Shown piece after piece: positions 10,612 to 21,539 of a stretch of 64,000 nt of DNA (position 1 is the first letter of the stretch; every line of letters starts with the position of its first letter). A program made the translations under genes and the position numbers. Below the pieces are notes generated by a model that saw only the letters and a program-made list of their open reading frames with translations, was not told the DNA's origin and made no database searches. This DNA comes from Ichthyophis bannanicus (taxonomy: Eukaryota; Chordata; Amphibia; Gymnophiona; Ichthyophiidae): positions 1,670,966,800-1,671,030,799 of the forward strand of contig CM066031.1 of NCBI GenBank assembly GCA_033557465.1, in the 5' to 3' direction.

Positions 10612-11550
10612 TGTGATAAGGAAGCTTATCATAGTTCAGGAGGGAGCTATAAAAGAGGTGAATTGGCTTTGAACAAGCAACCTGTCTTTGCTGGTAGAAA
10701 TACTAAAACAGAATATTTTCATAAAAGACTACCAGTCCCAGAATGCACCAGGTTTCAAACAGCCTCTAGAAGAGCTGAAGTGGGGAAACGTGTGTTCAAT
10801 CAGGAGAGCTATGAGGTAATCCCCAATCACTCATCTCCAAGGGCAGGGCTTGATTCAGCACACCTGGGCTGTGCTCGGGTGGAGTGTCCCTCTAAGCACT
10901 TTAAAAGTAAAATATATTCTACACAAGGACAGAACAGGCAGAGCGGTGAGAACAGAGGGAGCAGAGAGAACCGGATCTCACAGAAGCTGCAGAACCAGAA
11001 AGAAGAGAGAGGACTACAACAGCAGAAGCAATGCAGAAGGAAGACTAGAAAGACATCTTGGAGGTCTAAAGAAGGAGCCCACAGCAGTACGTGTGTTAGG
11101 AGTGATTCCAGAGGCAAGCCTACTCCATTGGACTGGAGGAAGCCAGAGGATTGGGGTTATAGAGCCAGGAATTCCCAAACGGCACCTTTGAGGGAGACGG
11201 CTGCATTTGGAAGGGGCCCTAAGACCGGTGCAAGAAGGTATGTGAAGAGAGACCCAGTGTCCAGGGATCTTGATTGGAAGGCTGGACATAAAAGCTGGAC
11301 TACTTACTGGCCAGGATACCAGGAGAGGAAACCTAACAGCAAGGGAAGCTCAGGTATGAACTTTGATCTATGCCCTAGCTCTTCATCTGGAAGACAGCAG
11401 GGAAACAAGTATTATCCTGAGAGTGATCAATTAAGGAATTCCTCTGAGCCAGACCATGATATTGATTCCATGATATTTGAGGAAGAAGGAGATTTATCAA
11501 ATGATCAGTTGGAATACATGGATTGCTCCCTGTCTAGGCTGCTGTTTTAA
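10612..11550 (+). CDS. LTR-encoded reading frame, Gypsy-A family
   Basis: A frame of 312 codons starts at LTR base 1 (TGT, GAT, AAG) and ends with TAA at 11548-11550. It has no early in-frame ATG (the first visible one is near 11356), which argues that it is translated as a continuation of Pol in the 3' LTR. In the 3' LTR the frame follows directly from RNase H through the polypurine tract. The protein is rich in Arg, Lys, Glu, Ser and Gln, with a basic middle (RKTRKTSWRSK) and an acidic end (MIFEEEGDL then EYMDCSLSRLLF). I know no domain for it. The same organisation recurs in other LTRs here (25379, 31868 minus, 45599, 53211 minus). Confidence 0.6.
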   Translation, partial: CDKEAYHSSGGSYKRGELALNKQPVFAGRNTKTEYFHKRLPVPECTRFQTASRRAEVGKRVFNQESYEVIPNHSSPRAGLDSAHLGCARVECPSKHFKSKIYSTQGQNRQSGENRGSRENRISQKLQNQKEERGLQQQKQCRRKTRKTSWRSKEGAHSSTCVRSDSRGKPTPLDWRKPEDWGYRARNSQTAPLRETAAFGRGPKTGARRYVKRDPVSRDLDWKAGHKSWTTYWPGYQERKPNSKGSSGMNFDLCPSSSSGRQQGNKYYPESDQLRNSSEPDHDIDSMIFEEEGDLSNDQLEYMDCSLSRLLF

Positions 11551-12187
11551 AGTAGTTTCTCACTAATACAACAACCACCAAAAAGAACTGTAACTTGTTC
11601 TTTTATCTACCCAGAAAAGTCTCTGCAAGAAAGCTTTAGGGTAGGATTGAGCCACGTAGAGAGAGTGAACCAGCAAAGGGGTTTGCAGCTGGCTAATTTG
11701 TAATTGAGCCAGGCACAAGTGCACGTGAGCTCTAGAAGGAAACTTCTTCCTTGTGTGTGTGAATAGAAGAAAGTTATCCTTGATAAAGAACAGTTTTTTT
11801 TGTTACTTTTGGGTTTGTTTTTGCCTTTTGGGAGCATTGCTAAGAAGGTCATTAGCAGGGGCCATCAAAAAGACCTTTTCTGTTTCCCATCAAGGTCTTT
11901 ATTGATGTATTGCTTAAGAAGTTTAGTTACCTTATAACATGTTTTGTTTTTCCTGAGTACAATACTTGAAGCAAGTGTCCTTTTGTGTTACCAAGTAAAT
12001 CTGTGTGGGAGAATTAACCCCATGAATAAAATCTGTTTTTCTTTGCTTACACTCGAGCATCACAACTCATTATTTTGTGAACGGCTGATTCTGGTATGAA
12101 TGAACTACATCCCCCACAATCCTTTGCAAGTCATAATATTTTGCCTTTGCCAAGACTGGACATTCACGACCAGCACCCCCGTTTACA
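10612..12187 (+). repeat. Gypsy-A 5' LTR
   Basis: 1,576 bp, TG...CA. TATAAAAG lies at 10648-10655, only about 37 bases into the LTR, and the poly(A) signal AATAAA at 12025-12030. If these are used, U3 is very short and R covers most of the LTR, including the long LTR reading frame. Next to its end is GTGGCGTAGTAG, the probable primer-binding site. Confidence 0.9.
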
Positions 12188-12539
12188 GTGGCGTAGTAGT
12201 TCGGATTGCTTTTACACAAAGGATTTACAGGATTTATAAGGATTACAACTGAAATCTGAAAGAAAAAAGTTCAAGTCAAAAGCTGGAAAGTGGATTTTTC
12301 CCTTAACAACACTTTGGAGGAAAAAAAAAGGTGGCTGTTCCAGGAGCTGTTCCAAGGAGGAAAAGACCCTGTGTAAGCTGGATTCATCACTGGCATAAGG
12401 TAATAAGTACCTGGGCATGTCTAGTGGTGGATGGGAGTAAGACACAGGGGTAATTGAAAAAAAAATAGGAGAAAAACACCTGTTTGGAGGGTGATGCTCT
12501 GTGTTTTTTTTTTCTTTTGTTTTCTTGCAGGGAGACGAG
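12188..12539 (+). promoter_or_regulatory. Gypsy-A leader: primer-binding site and predicted 131-bp intron
   Basis: After the LTR comes GTGGCGTAGTAGTTCGG, probably containing the tRNA primer-binding site (TGGCGTAG is shared with Gypsy-B at 22650). A donor-like AAG|GTAATAAGT lies at 12398-12408 and a very strong acceptor (a long T/C run ending TTCTTGCAG) ends at 12530, ten bases before the gag ATG. The predicted intron is 12400-12530, 131 bp. Gypsy-B has the same arrangement and the same length. Confidence 0.55.
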
Positions 12540-13588
12540 ATGGATCCGAAGGAACTGGCCAGCTGGATGGCAGCCCAATTTAGCAGGCAACAGGAGCTAG
12601 CGCAGCAGGCTCAGGACACTGCAATTAAAGCACTAAGGGACCAGCAGAAGCCAGTGCTTGATCTGGTGGAAGCCTTAATTGCTCTTCATAACCAAAGTGG
12701 ACCGGATGCAAGACCAGCAATAACAACTGGTATACCTCATGTGGACAATGTGGGACTCAATCAGGGAATTGGGGCATTTAGTTTTGGGAAGCTGACTCTA
12801 GATGATAATGTTGATGATTTCCTTGAATCTTTTGAGAGAGTGGCACAAGCCTTAGCATGGCCAGAGACCCAGTGGGCAGTAAGGCTGGCAGCCTCATTAA
12901 CTGGGGAGGCGCTTGCAGCTTATAGGGCAATGCCAGCAGCTCAAGCTTTGAATTATAGAGATGTAAAGGCTGCTATAAGAGATCGCCTAGGGTTGTCTAT
13001 TTCAGAGTATAGGCGAATGTTTAGAGCTACTGCATTAAGAGTGGGTGAAACACCCAGGGCTCTGAGTCAGAGAATCAGGGGATTGGCTGTAAAATGGTTG
13101 GAGCCTGAGGGAAAGACTGTGGAAATGTTATTAGACATTATTATGCTTGAACAGTTTATGTCTGCTGTGCCTAAAGATCTGCACACTTTCCTTATACAGC
13201 AAAATTGCCAGAACCTTGGAGAGGCAACCGTGCTAGCAGAGAGATTCTTGGAAGCCACTCAGGCTTGCCATAGAATGGGTAGCCCTCTGAAGGTTGGTGC
13301 TGAGGCAAGCTGTGCTGTATCAGAAAAGAAAATGGTTAAAAATGTTTCTGAGAATAATTGTACTGTGCCAACCCAGATTACAAAGTGGAGTAAAAGGAAA
13401 TGTTTCAAATGGGGAAAATGGGGACATTTGGAAAGGGGATGCCAGATACACACTAGCTTGATGGGTGTTGATTTAAAACAGCCCAAAGAAGGATTCCTTT
13501 TGGTGGTTGATGTGCAGGGAATTACCACAAATGCTCTGTTGGACTCTGGGGCTGACCAGAGTATGCTGTCAAAGAGGCTTTGGAAGAG
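12540..13588 (+). pseudogene. Gypsy-A gag and protease N-terminal part
   Basis: The start is ATG at 12540 (MDPKELASWMAAQ), just after the predicted splice acceptor. The capsid part contains EYRRMFRATALRVGETPRAL, then WLEPEGKTVEMLLDIIMLEQF and VLAERFLEA, which match the pattern of the SCAN domain, known to derive from gag of Gmr1-like Gypsy elements. The zinc knuckle CFKWGKWGHLERGC has Trp in place of the second Cys. The aspartic protease follows in the same frame (LLDSGADQSML). The protease is then cut by a LINE fragment. The open frame runs on into that fragment to 13814, producing an accidental fusion. Confidence 0.85.
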
Positions 13589-13589
13589 G

Positions 13590-14188
13590 ATAGAGGCCCA
13601 AGATAGAGGCCCAAGAGCATTCTCATTCACTGCTCCTACACTCTGGAACGACCTCCCTATTGAACTTCGCACCATAAGAGACCTCATCCAATTCAGAAAA
13701 GAATTAAAGACCTACCTGTTCACTGAACACTTCGAAATCCCCTACTCCCCCAAAGCCAGCTCCACAACAAACGTGGTCACACATGCACAAACCCCCTTAA
13801 TCCCAACAATGTAACCACAAGCCTGTCCCCCCCCACACACGCCCCAAAGACGACAAAAAAAGGAATTAAATTCCAGCACCTACACCAATATCTGCCCCAT
13901 ACACCACACACACCACACGCTGTAAATATACATTTGTATAAAGTTTGATGTGTTTGCTTTAATACCTGCAAAGTTTTTGCTTTAATACCTACTAGATATT
14001 TTTGCTTTAATACCTACAAAGTTTATATTTATTGTTCAATGTAAATAGTTGATTTCTATTGTTCTATGTAAAATGTATACAGATTGTGTACAAGACTGTT
14101 AATCTGTTATATGTAAACCGCCCTTGATCTCTGGAAGGGGCGGTATAAAAGAAATAGTTAAATAAATAAATAAATAAAATAAAGAAGG
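13590..14188 (+). mobile_element. 5'-truncated LINE inserted in Gypsy-A protease
   Basis: It begins with the LINE ORF2 C-terminus (FTAPTLWNDLPIELR, IQFRKELKTYLF, the counterpart of 10165-10250) with stop at 13812-13814, then a 3' UTR with TGTAAACCGCCCTTGAT and GGGGCGGTATAAAAG and a TAAATAAA tail. A tandem GATAGAGGCCCAA lies at the 5' join. Short similar sequences (GGAAGAGGAT at left, AAAGAAGGAT at right) may be the target duplication. The protease/flap reading frame resumes at about 14189. Confidence 0.82.
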
Positions 14189-14989
14189 ATTTGTGCCTAG
14201 AACCCCTGAAAGCCAGGTTCACATCAGATGCATTCATGGTGCTGCAACATCATATCCCACCTATAGGCTAGTGGTTAAGTGCCTAGGGGAACAAGAGGAA
14301 ATTCTTTTAGCAGTGGTGCCTAGGCTTCCATTTGATTTGGTTCTAGGAAGGGACTGGCCAAGATTTAAGCAGGGACTAGTGAAAGGGCTAGGACAGAAGG
14401 AGGGAGAAGGAATGATGGTAATAGCTCCCGGGCCTTTGTTTGGAAGTCCTCAGACCCCAGCTAAAAAGATGGTTAAGCTTCCAGAAGACCAAACTACCAA
14501 GAAGCAGATATTTACCTTGAAGTACCATAGGGTCACAGAGAAGGCCCAAGCTCTTAAGCGGGCAACCCCTCAAGCTGCTGGGTTTGACCTGTGCAGTGTA
14601 GAAAATGTGACTGTACCTAGCCAAGGGAGAGCCCTGGTTGACACTGGACTCCAAGTAGAAATACCATTGGGTGCTATGGGCGAGTAGCCCCAAGATCAGG
14701 ATTAGCCCTGAAGTATTTCATTGATGTGGGAGCGGGAGTGATTGATCCTGATTACAGGGGCAATCTTAAAGTTCTGTTATTTAATTTTGGACAGAACGAT
14801 TACCATGTAAAGACAGGAGACAGAATCGCTCAATTGATATGTGAGAGACTGGGTTTCCCACCTGTGGAGGAAGTCACATCCTTGTCAAATTCTGAGCGTG
14901 GAACCAAAGGCTTTGGTTCTACTGAAGACACAGGGGTTAAGAGCCTAGCTGCCACCTGTGCCTGTGAAAGGGAGGTGCATGAAGAGTAG
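14189..14989 (+). pseudogene. Gypsy-A protease C-terminal part and dUTPase
   Basis: The first part (IRCIHGAATSYPTY, VVPRLPFDLVLGRDWP) is the second half of the protease region, homologous to 24110-24280 in Gypsy-B. Next is a dUTPase: AAGFDLCS (motif 1), then after a one-base frameshift at about 14680 RVAPRSGLA (motif 2), GVIDPDYRG (motif 3), GDRIAQLI (motif 4) and RGTKGFGST (motif 5). All five motifs are recognisable. dUTPase removes dUTP and limits uracil in cDNA; it occurs in some retroviruses and a few Gypsy groups. The frameshift and the stop at 14987 break the gene. Gypsy-B shows no dUTPase in its corresponding interval. Confidence 0.82.
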
Positions 14990-16463
14990 GATTTGGGACC
15001 CCAAGTATCTGACTGTAAAGAAAGTTCAGAACCCCAAATAGGTGAGGACCTGACAGTGGTACAGCAGGAAGAAATAAGGAAAGTGCTTAAAGAATTCCCA
15101 GATGTTTTGCCTCCCATACCTGGGGAGACACATTTGGTTGCCCATGAGATAATAACTCCACCTGGGAAATTAATTCGTCAAAGGCCATACCGCTTGCCTG
15201 AAGCAAAGAGACAGGAAGTAGTGGCACAAGTTCAGGAAATGTTAGACATGGGAGTAATAGAGGAGTCGAAGAGTCCCTGGAATAGCCCCATAGTCTTGGT
15301 GCCAAAGCCTGATGGCTCTTTAAGATTCTGTATTGACTTCCGGCAGGTAAACGCAATATCAGTTTTTGATGCATATCCAATGCCAAGAATTGAACAGCTG
15401 TTGGACCAGCTTGGACAAGCTCAATATTTAACCACCCTTGATATGACAAAAGGCTATTGGCAAATCCCTCTAACCAGGGAGTCGAAGCCAAAGACTGCGT
15501 TCAGCACCCCCGTTGGCCTTTTCCAGTTCAAAAGGATGCCTTTCGGACTGCATGGAGCGGCAGCTACCTGCCAAAGGTTAGTGGACCAGGTACTTTGACC
15601 CCATCAAAATTATGCCTTTGCCTATATGGATGATCTCATAATCCATATTAACACTTGGGCGGAACATCTAAAGAGAATCAGGGCAGTCTTATGCTCCATG
15701 AAGCAAGCGGGAATCACTTTGAACCCAAAGAAGTGTGCCTTTGCTAATAGAGAGGTAAAATACCTAGGCCACCTGGTGGGAAGAGGGAAAATTAAACCTC
15801 TAATGAGCAGGGTGGATAGTATCAGGAATTTTCCTCCTCCAACAACAAAGAAACAGCTGAGGAGTTTCTTGGGACTTATTGGATACTACCGCAGATTTAT
15901 ACCACAGTTTGCAGAGAAAAGTGCAATTTTTACTGATATGCTGCGGAAGAATTGCCCAAACCAGCTGAAATGGACTCCTGAAGCTGAAAAAGCATTTTCA
16001 GTCCTAAAAGGGAAGTTGTGTACAGGACCAGTACTGAAAGGGGTGGATTTAAGGAAACCCTTCTTGGTTCAAACAGATGCCTTGGAGGTAGGGCTAGGAG
16101 CTGTTTTATCCCAATGTCATGAAGGGGAGGAGCATCCTGTGATGTACCTGAGCAGGAAATTGTCACCGGCTGAACAGAAGTATTCCACAATAGTAAAGGA
16201 ATGTTTAGCTATAAAGTGGTCAGTGGAGGCATTAAGGTTTTACCTTACAGGGAGGAAGTTCCAACTGGTTACAGACCATGCCCCACTTAAGTGGTTGCAA
16301 CAAATGAAGAACCACAATGCCAGGTTGACACGCTGGTACATGGCCTTACAGGCATTTGATTTTCAAGTGGAACATCGTGCTGGGAAGTTACACAAAAATG
16401 CGGATGCCCTTTCCCGTATTACGGACTGTAAAGAAGAAGTTTCACCAGTTGCACCAGTCCGTA
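14990..16463 (+). pseudogene. Gypsy-A reverse transcriptase and RNase H
   Basis: The RT begins with the usual linker (FPDVLPPIPGETH, RQRPYRLPEA), then SPWNSPIVLVPKPDGS, FCIDFRQVNAIS, LDMTKGYWQIPL, FKRMPFGLHGA and the catalytic YMDDLI at about 15625. RNase H has FLVQTDALEVGLGAVLSQ, KECLAIKWSVEALRFYL, TDHAPLKW and NADALSRI. One in-frame TGA at 15596-15598 lies just before YMDD; otherwise the frame is open from 14990. No integrase follows: within about 20 codons of the RNase H end comes the polypurine tract and the 3' LTR, and the frame continues into the LTR until TGA at 16598-16600. Confidence 0.9.
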
Positions 16464-16469
16464 ATAACT

Positions 16470-16483
16470 TAAGCAGGGGGGTA
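16470..16483 (+). promoter_or_regulatory. Gypsy-A polypurine tract
   Basis: AAGCAGGGGGGTA directly precedes the 3' LTR. It primes plus-strand DNA synthesis. The counterpart in Gypsy-B is AAGAAGGGGAATA at 25366-25378, with similar sequence upstream (CCGTAATAnCTTAAG). Confidence 0.8.
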
Positions 16484-18068
16484 TGTGATAAGGAAGCTTA
16501 TCATAGTTCAGGAGGGAGCTATAAAAGAGGTGAATTGGCTTTGAACAAGCAACCTGTCTTTGCTGGTAGAAATACTAAAACAGAATGTTTTCATAAATGA
16601 CTACCAGTCCCAGAATGCACCAGGTTTCAAACAGCCTCTAGAAGGGCTGAAGTGGGGAAACGTGTGTTCAATCAGGAGAGCTATGAGGTAATCCCCAATC
16701 ACTCATCTCCAAGGGCAGGGTTTGATTCAGCACACCTGGGCTGTGCTAGGGTGGAGTGTCCCTCTAAGCACTTTAAAAGTAAAAGATATTCTACACAGGG
16801 ACAGAACAGGCAGAGCGGTGAGAACAGAGGGAGCAGAGAGAACCGGATCTCACAGAAGCTGCAGAACCAGAAAGAAGAGAGAGGACTACAACAGCAGAAG
16901 CAACGCAGAAGGAAGACTAGAAAGACATCTTGGAGGTCTAAAGAAGGAGCCCACAGCAGTACGTGTGTTAGGAGTGATTCCAGAGGCAAGCCTACTCCAT
17001 TGGACTGGAGGAAGCCAGAGGATTGGGGTTATAGAGCCAGGAATTCCCAAACGGCACCTTTGAGGGAGACGGCTGCATTTGGAAGGGGCCCTAAGACCGG
17101 TGCAAGAAGGTATGTGAAGAGAGACCCAGTGTCCAGGGATCTTGATTGGAAGGCTGGACATAAAAGCTGGACTACTTACTGGCCAGGATACCAGGAGAGG
17201 AAACCTAACAGCAAGGGAAGCTCAGGTATGAACTTTGATCTATGCCCTAGCTCTTCATCTGGAAGACAGCAGGGAAACAAGTATTATCCTGAGAGTGATC
17301 AATTAAGGAATTCCTCTGAGCCAGACCATGATATTGATTCCATGATATTTGAGGAAGAAGGAGATTTATCAAATGATCAGTTGGAATACATGGATTGCTC
17401 CCTGTCTAGGCTGCTGTTTTAAAGTAGTTTCTCACTAATACAACAACCACCAAAAGGAACTGTAACTTGTTCTTTTATCTACCCAGAAAAGTCTCTGCAA
17501 GAAAGCTTTAGGGTAGGATTGAGCCACGTAGAGAGAGTGAACCAGCAAAGGGGTTTGCAGCTGGCTAATTATTTGTAATTGAGCCAGGCACAAGTGCACG
17601 TGAGCTCTAGAAGGAAACTTCTTCCTTGTGTGTGTGAATAGAAGAAAGTTATCCTTGATAAAGAACAGGTTTTTTTTGTTACTTTTGGGTTTGTTTTTGC
17701 CTTTTGGGAGCACTGCTAAGAAGGTCATTAGCAGGGGCCATCAAAAAGACCTTTTCTGTTTCCCATCAAGGTCTTTATTGATGTATTGCTTAAGAAGTTT
17801 AGTTACCTTATAACATGTTTTGTTTTTCCTGAGTACAATACTTGAAGCAAGTGTCCTTTTGTGTTACCAAGTAAATCTGTGTGGGAGAATTAACCCCATG
17901 AATAAAATCTGTTTTTCTTTGCTTACACTCGAGCATCACAACTCATTATTTTGTGAACGGCTGATTCTGGTATGAATGAACTACATCCCCCACAATCCTT
18001 TGCAAGTCATAATAATATTTTGCCTTTGCTAAGACTGTGGACATTCACGACCAGCACCCCCGTTTACA
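16484..18068 (+). repeat. Gypsy-A 3' LTR with broken LTR reading frame
   Basis: 1,585 bp and almost identical to the 5' LTR. The reading frame that starts at LTR base 1 is stopped by TGA at 16598-16600, where the 5' LTR has an Arg codon. It then continues open to TAA at 17420-17422 with the same acidic end. Small indels (a TTAT gain near 17570, an AAT gain near 18013) separate it from the 5' LTR. Confidence 0.9.
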
Positions 18069-18072
18069 ACCT

Positions 18073-18189
18073 ACAATTGTGTACTGTTGTAGACTCTTCC
18101 ACCTCACTCCTTGGTTTCTGCTGACATATCCACAAGTGTGTGTGCTGTTTTGGACTGACCATGTTTCTGTTTAGTCCATGTGCTTAACA
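18073..18189 (+). repeat. Right piece of the older repeat interrupted by Gypsy-A
   Basis: ACAATTGTGTACTGTTGTAG and what follows continue the sequence left of Gypsy-A (TTGTTGCACCT) once one ACCT is removed. The family is not recognised. Confidence 0.5.
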
Positions 18190-18433
18190 TAGTTCTTGCT
18201 TATTTTTGTTATTTTCACTTCTTTTTATAAGAAGTCTGCTGCCTGCTGCCACTGCCTCTGTGTGTTTATCTTGTCAGTGCTCTTAAGTAGGTTTTCGGGC
18301 ATTTTTAAAATTTTCTTATTTTTTTATCTCTTCGCTGCTATAGACTGCATGTAGTTCTCAGTCGCTCCGGCTGAGTTACTGTTTTTTCTTTCAAAATGAA
18401 GTTGATTTCGTAGCAGCTATTTTTCCAGGCAAA

Positions 18434-20304
18434 ATGTCCTTCAGGTTTAAAAAGTGCACCCAGTGTAGCAGGACTGTGTCTATAACAGACGCTCATGATT
18501 GGTGCCTACAGTGCTTGGGGCCTACATATGAACCACCTTCTAGTTGTTTCTATCTCCAGATGACAAGAAGGGGTCTCAATGGTGATGAAAAGGAGTACAG
18601 AAGAATTTCTGACACTGATAAGACTGATCCGTCTGTATTGGTAGCAATGACGTCCATAGCTTCAGGGGCTGCACTGGATGCTGGCGGAACATCAACGTCG
18701 AGGGATCCTTGAATCCACGCAGAGCTGAGCACCAGTAAGGTCTTCTGTGATTGATCTCCCACCAACTCCCTCAAAGGAAGAGGAAGGATTCATCCTCATT
18801 TTAAGACATCAAGAACCAAGAATGGAAGCATCAGGGTACATTGGCATCATAGTTCATTGGAGCATGATGTCAGGAGCACTGAAGTATCAGATGTGTTCCA
18901 ACCCTCAAAGCAGCCCTGACATGAGGGGCCGCAGCAGACTCCACAAGGTTTGTTCGTATTTCCCAGCAGATTCTGCAAACATTGACCATTTCTCCTGAGA
19001 CCCCAATACCTTTGTCAGTGTGAGCCCTTGAGGAGAGGCCTTGAGAAGAGGATGAGTATGGTCTTTGCCCTGCATGAAGCTGCTGCTTCGGTATAGAGAT
19101 GCATCATGGCATTGAATCTATTCTTGAGACTTATTGCCAGCCAACAGGAGAGAAATCCTCATCAAGGCCTTAAAGGGCCTCAGTGCTGGTACTTGCTCAG
19201 GCAGAGACTTGGACAACCTTTGAGTACCTCTCTGAGTCTTCATTTGAACACTTCTGGAATTCTAAGTATGAGTCAGGAGTATTTTTCAGAGAAGAAATCT
19301 CTTGAGCTTCCTTCAGATCCCACATCTCCTCATGAATGTCACAAGTCCCAACTCGAGGAGCTCTTTTTCCATGATTTTGTCAGATTAATGTCCAAGTCCA
19401 TTCTATTTCAGTTGAAAATGGAGGAGGACCCCATGGACAAAGAATTGGATATCCTCCAGTATTCTGATCCACTTAAGGAGGAGGTGACAGTATCCATGCA
19501 CCACATCCTTCAGAAACTGGAGATGAAAATGTAGGAGACCCCCTTCTCTATGGCTCCAGTTAGTAAGAAGGTTGACTATGTGCAGAGTTCAGAATGCTCC
19601 TGGATTTGAGAAGCCACAGCTGCTGCACCATTCTATGGTCATCAAATCTGCCCTCAAAAGAGCCAAGAGTTCTAAGTCATGCTCTTTGGTGTCCCTGGGG
19701 AGAGAGGCTAGGATCTTGGATTCTTTTGGGAGGATGTTTTTTTCAGAACACATGTCCAACAAAGCAGCCTATCAGCTCTTCATTGACCTGCACATGTGAA
19801 ACATCATGTGCAGTCTCGGCAAGTATGCAGACTTTCTCCTTCCAGATAATGTTCCACACTACATCTCTGGTGAGTCAAGTGAAGGAGTATGGCAAATACA
19901 TTGACCGAGCAACATATGATATTTTCAATATGGAATTGAGAGCCTCCCCTATGAGTATTGCTGCCCAGAGACTCTTATGGCTCTGCGCCTCAGACTTATG
20001 GCCCAGTGTACAGGAGCAGCGTGCTGACGTGCCATGCCATGGAGAGAATCTCTTTGGAGATAAGGTACAGGAGGCTGCCACTCTCATCAAGCAGCACAGT
20101 GACAACCTTAAAACCCTCTCCAGGGTGACTTTTGACCTAGTCCCCTCATCATTATGGAGGATCCACAGTGGGAAACAGAGGAGATCCTATTACTTTCAAA
20201 GGCATAGGTATTCTCCTCCCTCTTGGTTGGCCCAGACCAAGCAAGGTGCTTGTTCCCATCCTCAGGAGCAGAGGACCCCCCTGAAGTTTCAGCCTGCATC
20301 CTAA
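18434..20304 (+). pseudogene. DIRS-B gag remnant
   Basis: It starts FRFKKCTQCSRTVSITDAHDW with CLQCLGP, the same Cys-rich opening as the other DIRS gag proteins. Later fragments at 19106-19534 (YFSEKKSLELPS, LDILQYSDPLKEEV), 19572-19799 (VQNAPGFEKPQLLHHSMV) and 19875-20105 correspond to the middle and C-terminal gag of DIRS-C. Many frame changes and stops lie between them. Confidence 0.7.
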
Positions 20305-20499
20305 CCTAAACCAGGGATGAGATTTTGACTGGCTTCTAGAGAACATAGCCAATATTTTAGTCTTTGTCCCAGACAACCTTCCTTTCAGAGAAGGCCCATG
20401 CTCTTTGCAGATCGTTAGCCTCTTGTAACTTCTGACAGTCATGTTCTCAGAATAGTTTACATCTATTTGGCCTACCACCAGATTTTCTTCCAAGAGTTC

Positions 20500-21061
20500 A
20501 GACACACACCTCGTAGCCCCAGGAGCTCTCTGCCCTTCAGCACTAAATCTTTCAGCAGTACGATGTTTTATTTGCTTGTCCTAAATTCCTTCCTAAGACG
20601 GTGTCTGACTTCTGCCTTACCCAGTCAGTTGTCCTTTCAACATTTTTCCCAAGATCGCATGCTCGCAAAAGGGAAAGTGCATTATACATATTAGACTGCA
20701 AGTGCACCTTGGTCTTCTATCTGGAGTGGACTAAAATCCATAGAAAGTCCACCCAGCTTTATGTTTCTTTTGAGCTCAATAGATTGGGGGCTGCTGTCAA
20801 CAAATGTGCATTTTCAATTTGGCTTTCATCTCTTTAGCTTATGCCCAGACCAGCTTGACTTTGGAAGATCTTGTTCTAGTTCATAGTGTCAGAGCTATGG
20901 CTGCGTCAGTAGCCTACTTGTGATTAGTCTCCATGGAAGAGATTTGCAGAGCCACGACCTGAAATTCTGTCAACATATTTTCATCGCACTACTGTTTGAA
21001 AAGGGACTCCCTATGCAACTGCAGATTCGGCCAGTTGGTTCTTCGGAATTTGTTTAGGGAT
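20500..21061 (+). pseudogene. DIRS-B tyrosine recombinase remnant
   Basis: Fragments VVLSTFFPRSHARKRESALY, ILDCKCTLVFYLEWT, KSTQLYVSFE and, near 20900-21000, a degraded AVRAMAAS and CRATT stretch match the catalytic half of the recombinase in DIRS-C. It begins inside the gene, so the N-terminal half and the preceding RT are deleted. Confidence 0.65.
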
Positions 21062-21539
21062 TAGAATCCAATTCCATGTCCCTCCTAGGCCCAATTATTT
21101 TCTTTTCCCGGCTGTCTCTCAAAAAATATTGTTCTTCCGGAGTAATTTGTTGCGACACCGAATTATCCCTTTTATTTTTGAGGCAGCCATTAGCTAGGGA
21201 ATTCCATGTGAAAACATTTACCCTGTCTGTGCATGGAAAAAACAGAGTTACGTCCCTCTAGCAAATGTTCACTGTAGATATCGGGATATATCCTCACAAC
21301 CCTCCCTCCTCCCCTTGGAGTTGTATTCTGGTTTAGCTAGTCAGTAGACTGAGGAGAGGAGAGGAGAGTGTGGTGGTGACAGGCAGGAACTTGCGTGCAT
21401 GTACAGTAGAATAATAATCACTTTAAAAGTTTCTAGGAGGAGCTGGGGGATGTTCACATGCAGGGCTGCATTGATGATGTCACCCACATTTGAAGACTTA
21501 TCCTGATGTCCATGGAGAACATCTATTACAAGTAAGTAA

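Larger units (their letters stand above)
10612..18068 (+). mobile_element. Gypsy-A: LTR retrotransposon with SCAN-like gag and dUTPase
   Basis: Two long direct LTRs (10612-12187 and 16484-18068) begin TGTGATAAGG and end GTTTACA, and the whole is flanked by a 4-bp duplication ACCT (10608-10611, 18069-18072). Inside are gag, protease, dUTPase, RT and RNase H, but no integrase. A LINE fragment (13590-14188) lies inside the protease region. The LTRs are nearly identical, so the insertion is fairly young even though the coding region is damaged. Confidence 0.92.
18190..21539 (+). mobile_element. DIRS-B: decayed, internally deleted DIRS element
   Basis: Gag, a recombinase remnant, an internal complementary region (about 21190-21300) and the right inverted repeat (about 21440-21539, TTTGAAGACTTATCCTGATG…CATGGAGAACATC) are present. 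The left inverted repeat is not found, and RT/RNase H is missing between about 20300 and 20500. Gypsy-B is inserted in its last bases. Many stops show it is much older than DIRS-A or DIRS-C. The left limit is approximate. Confidence 0.75.

Noticed and set aside
10827..11289. Antisense frames of about 90 residues in both Gypsy-A LTRs
   Set aside because: They occur in both LTRs only because the LTRs are copies; they mirror the biased sense frame and have no recognisable features.
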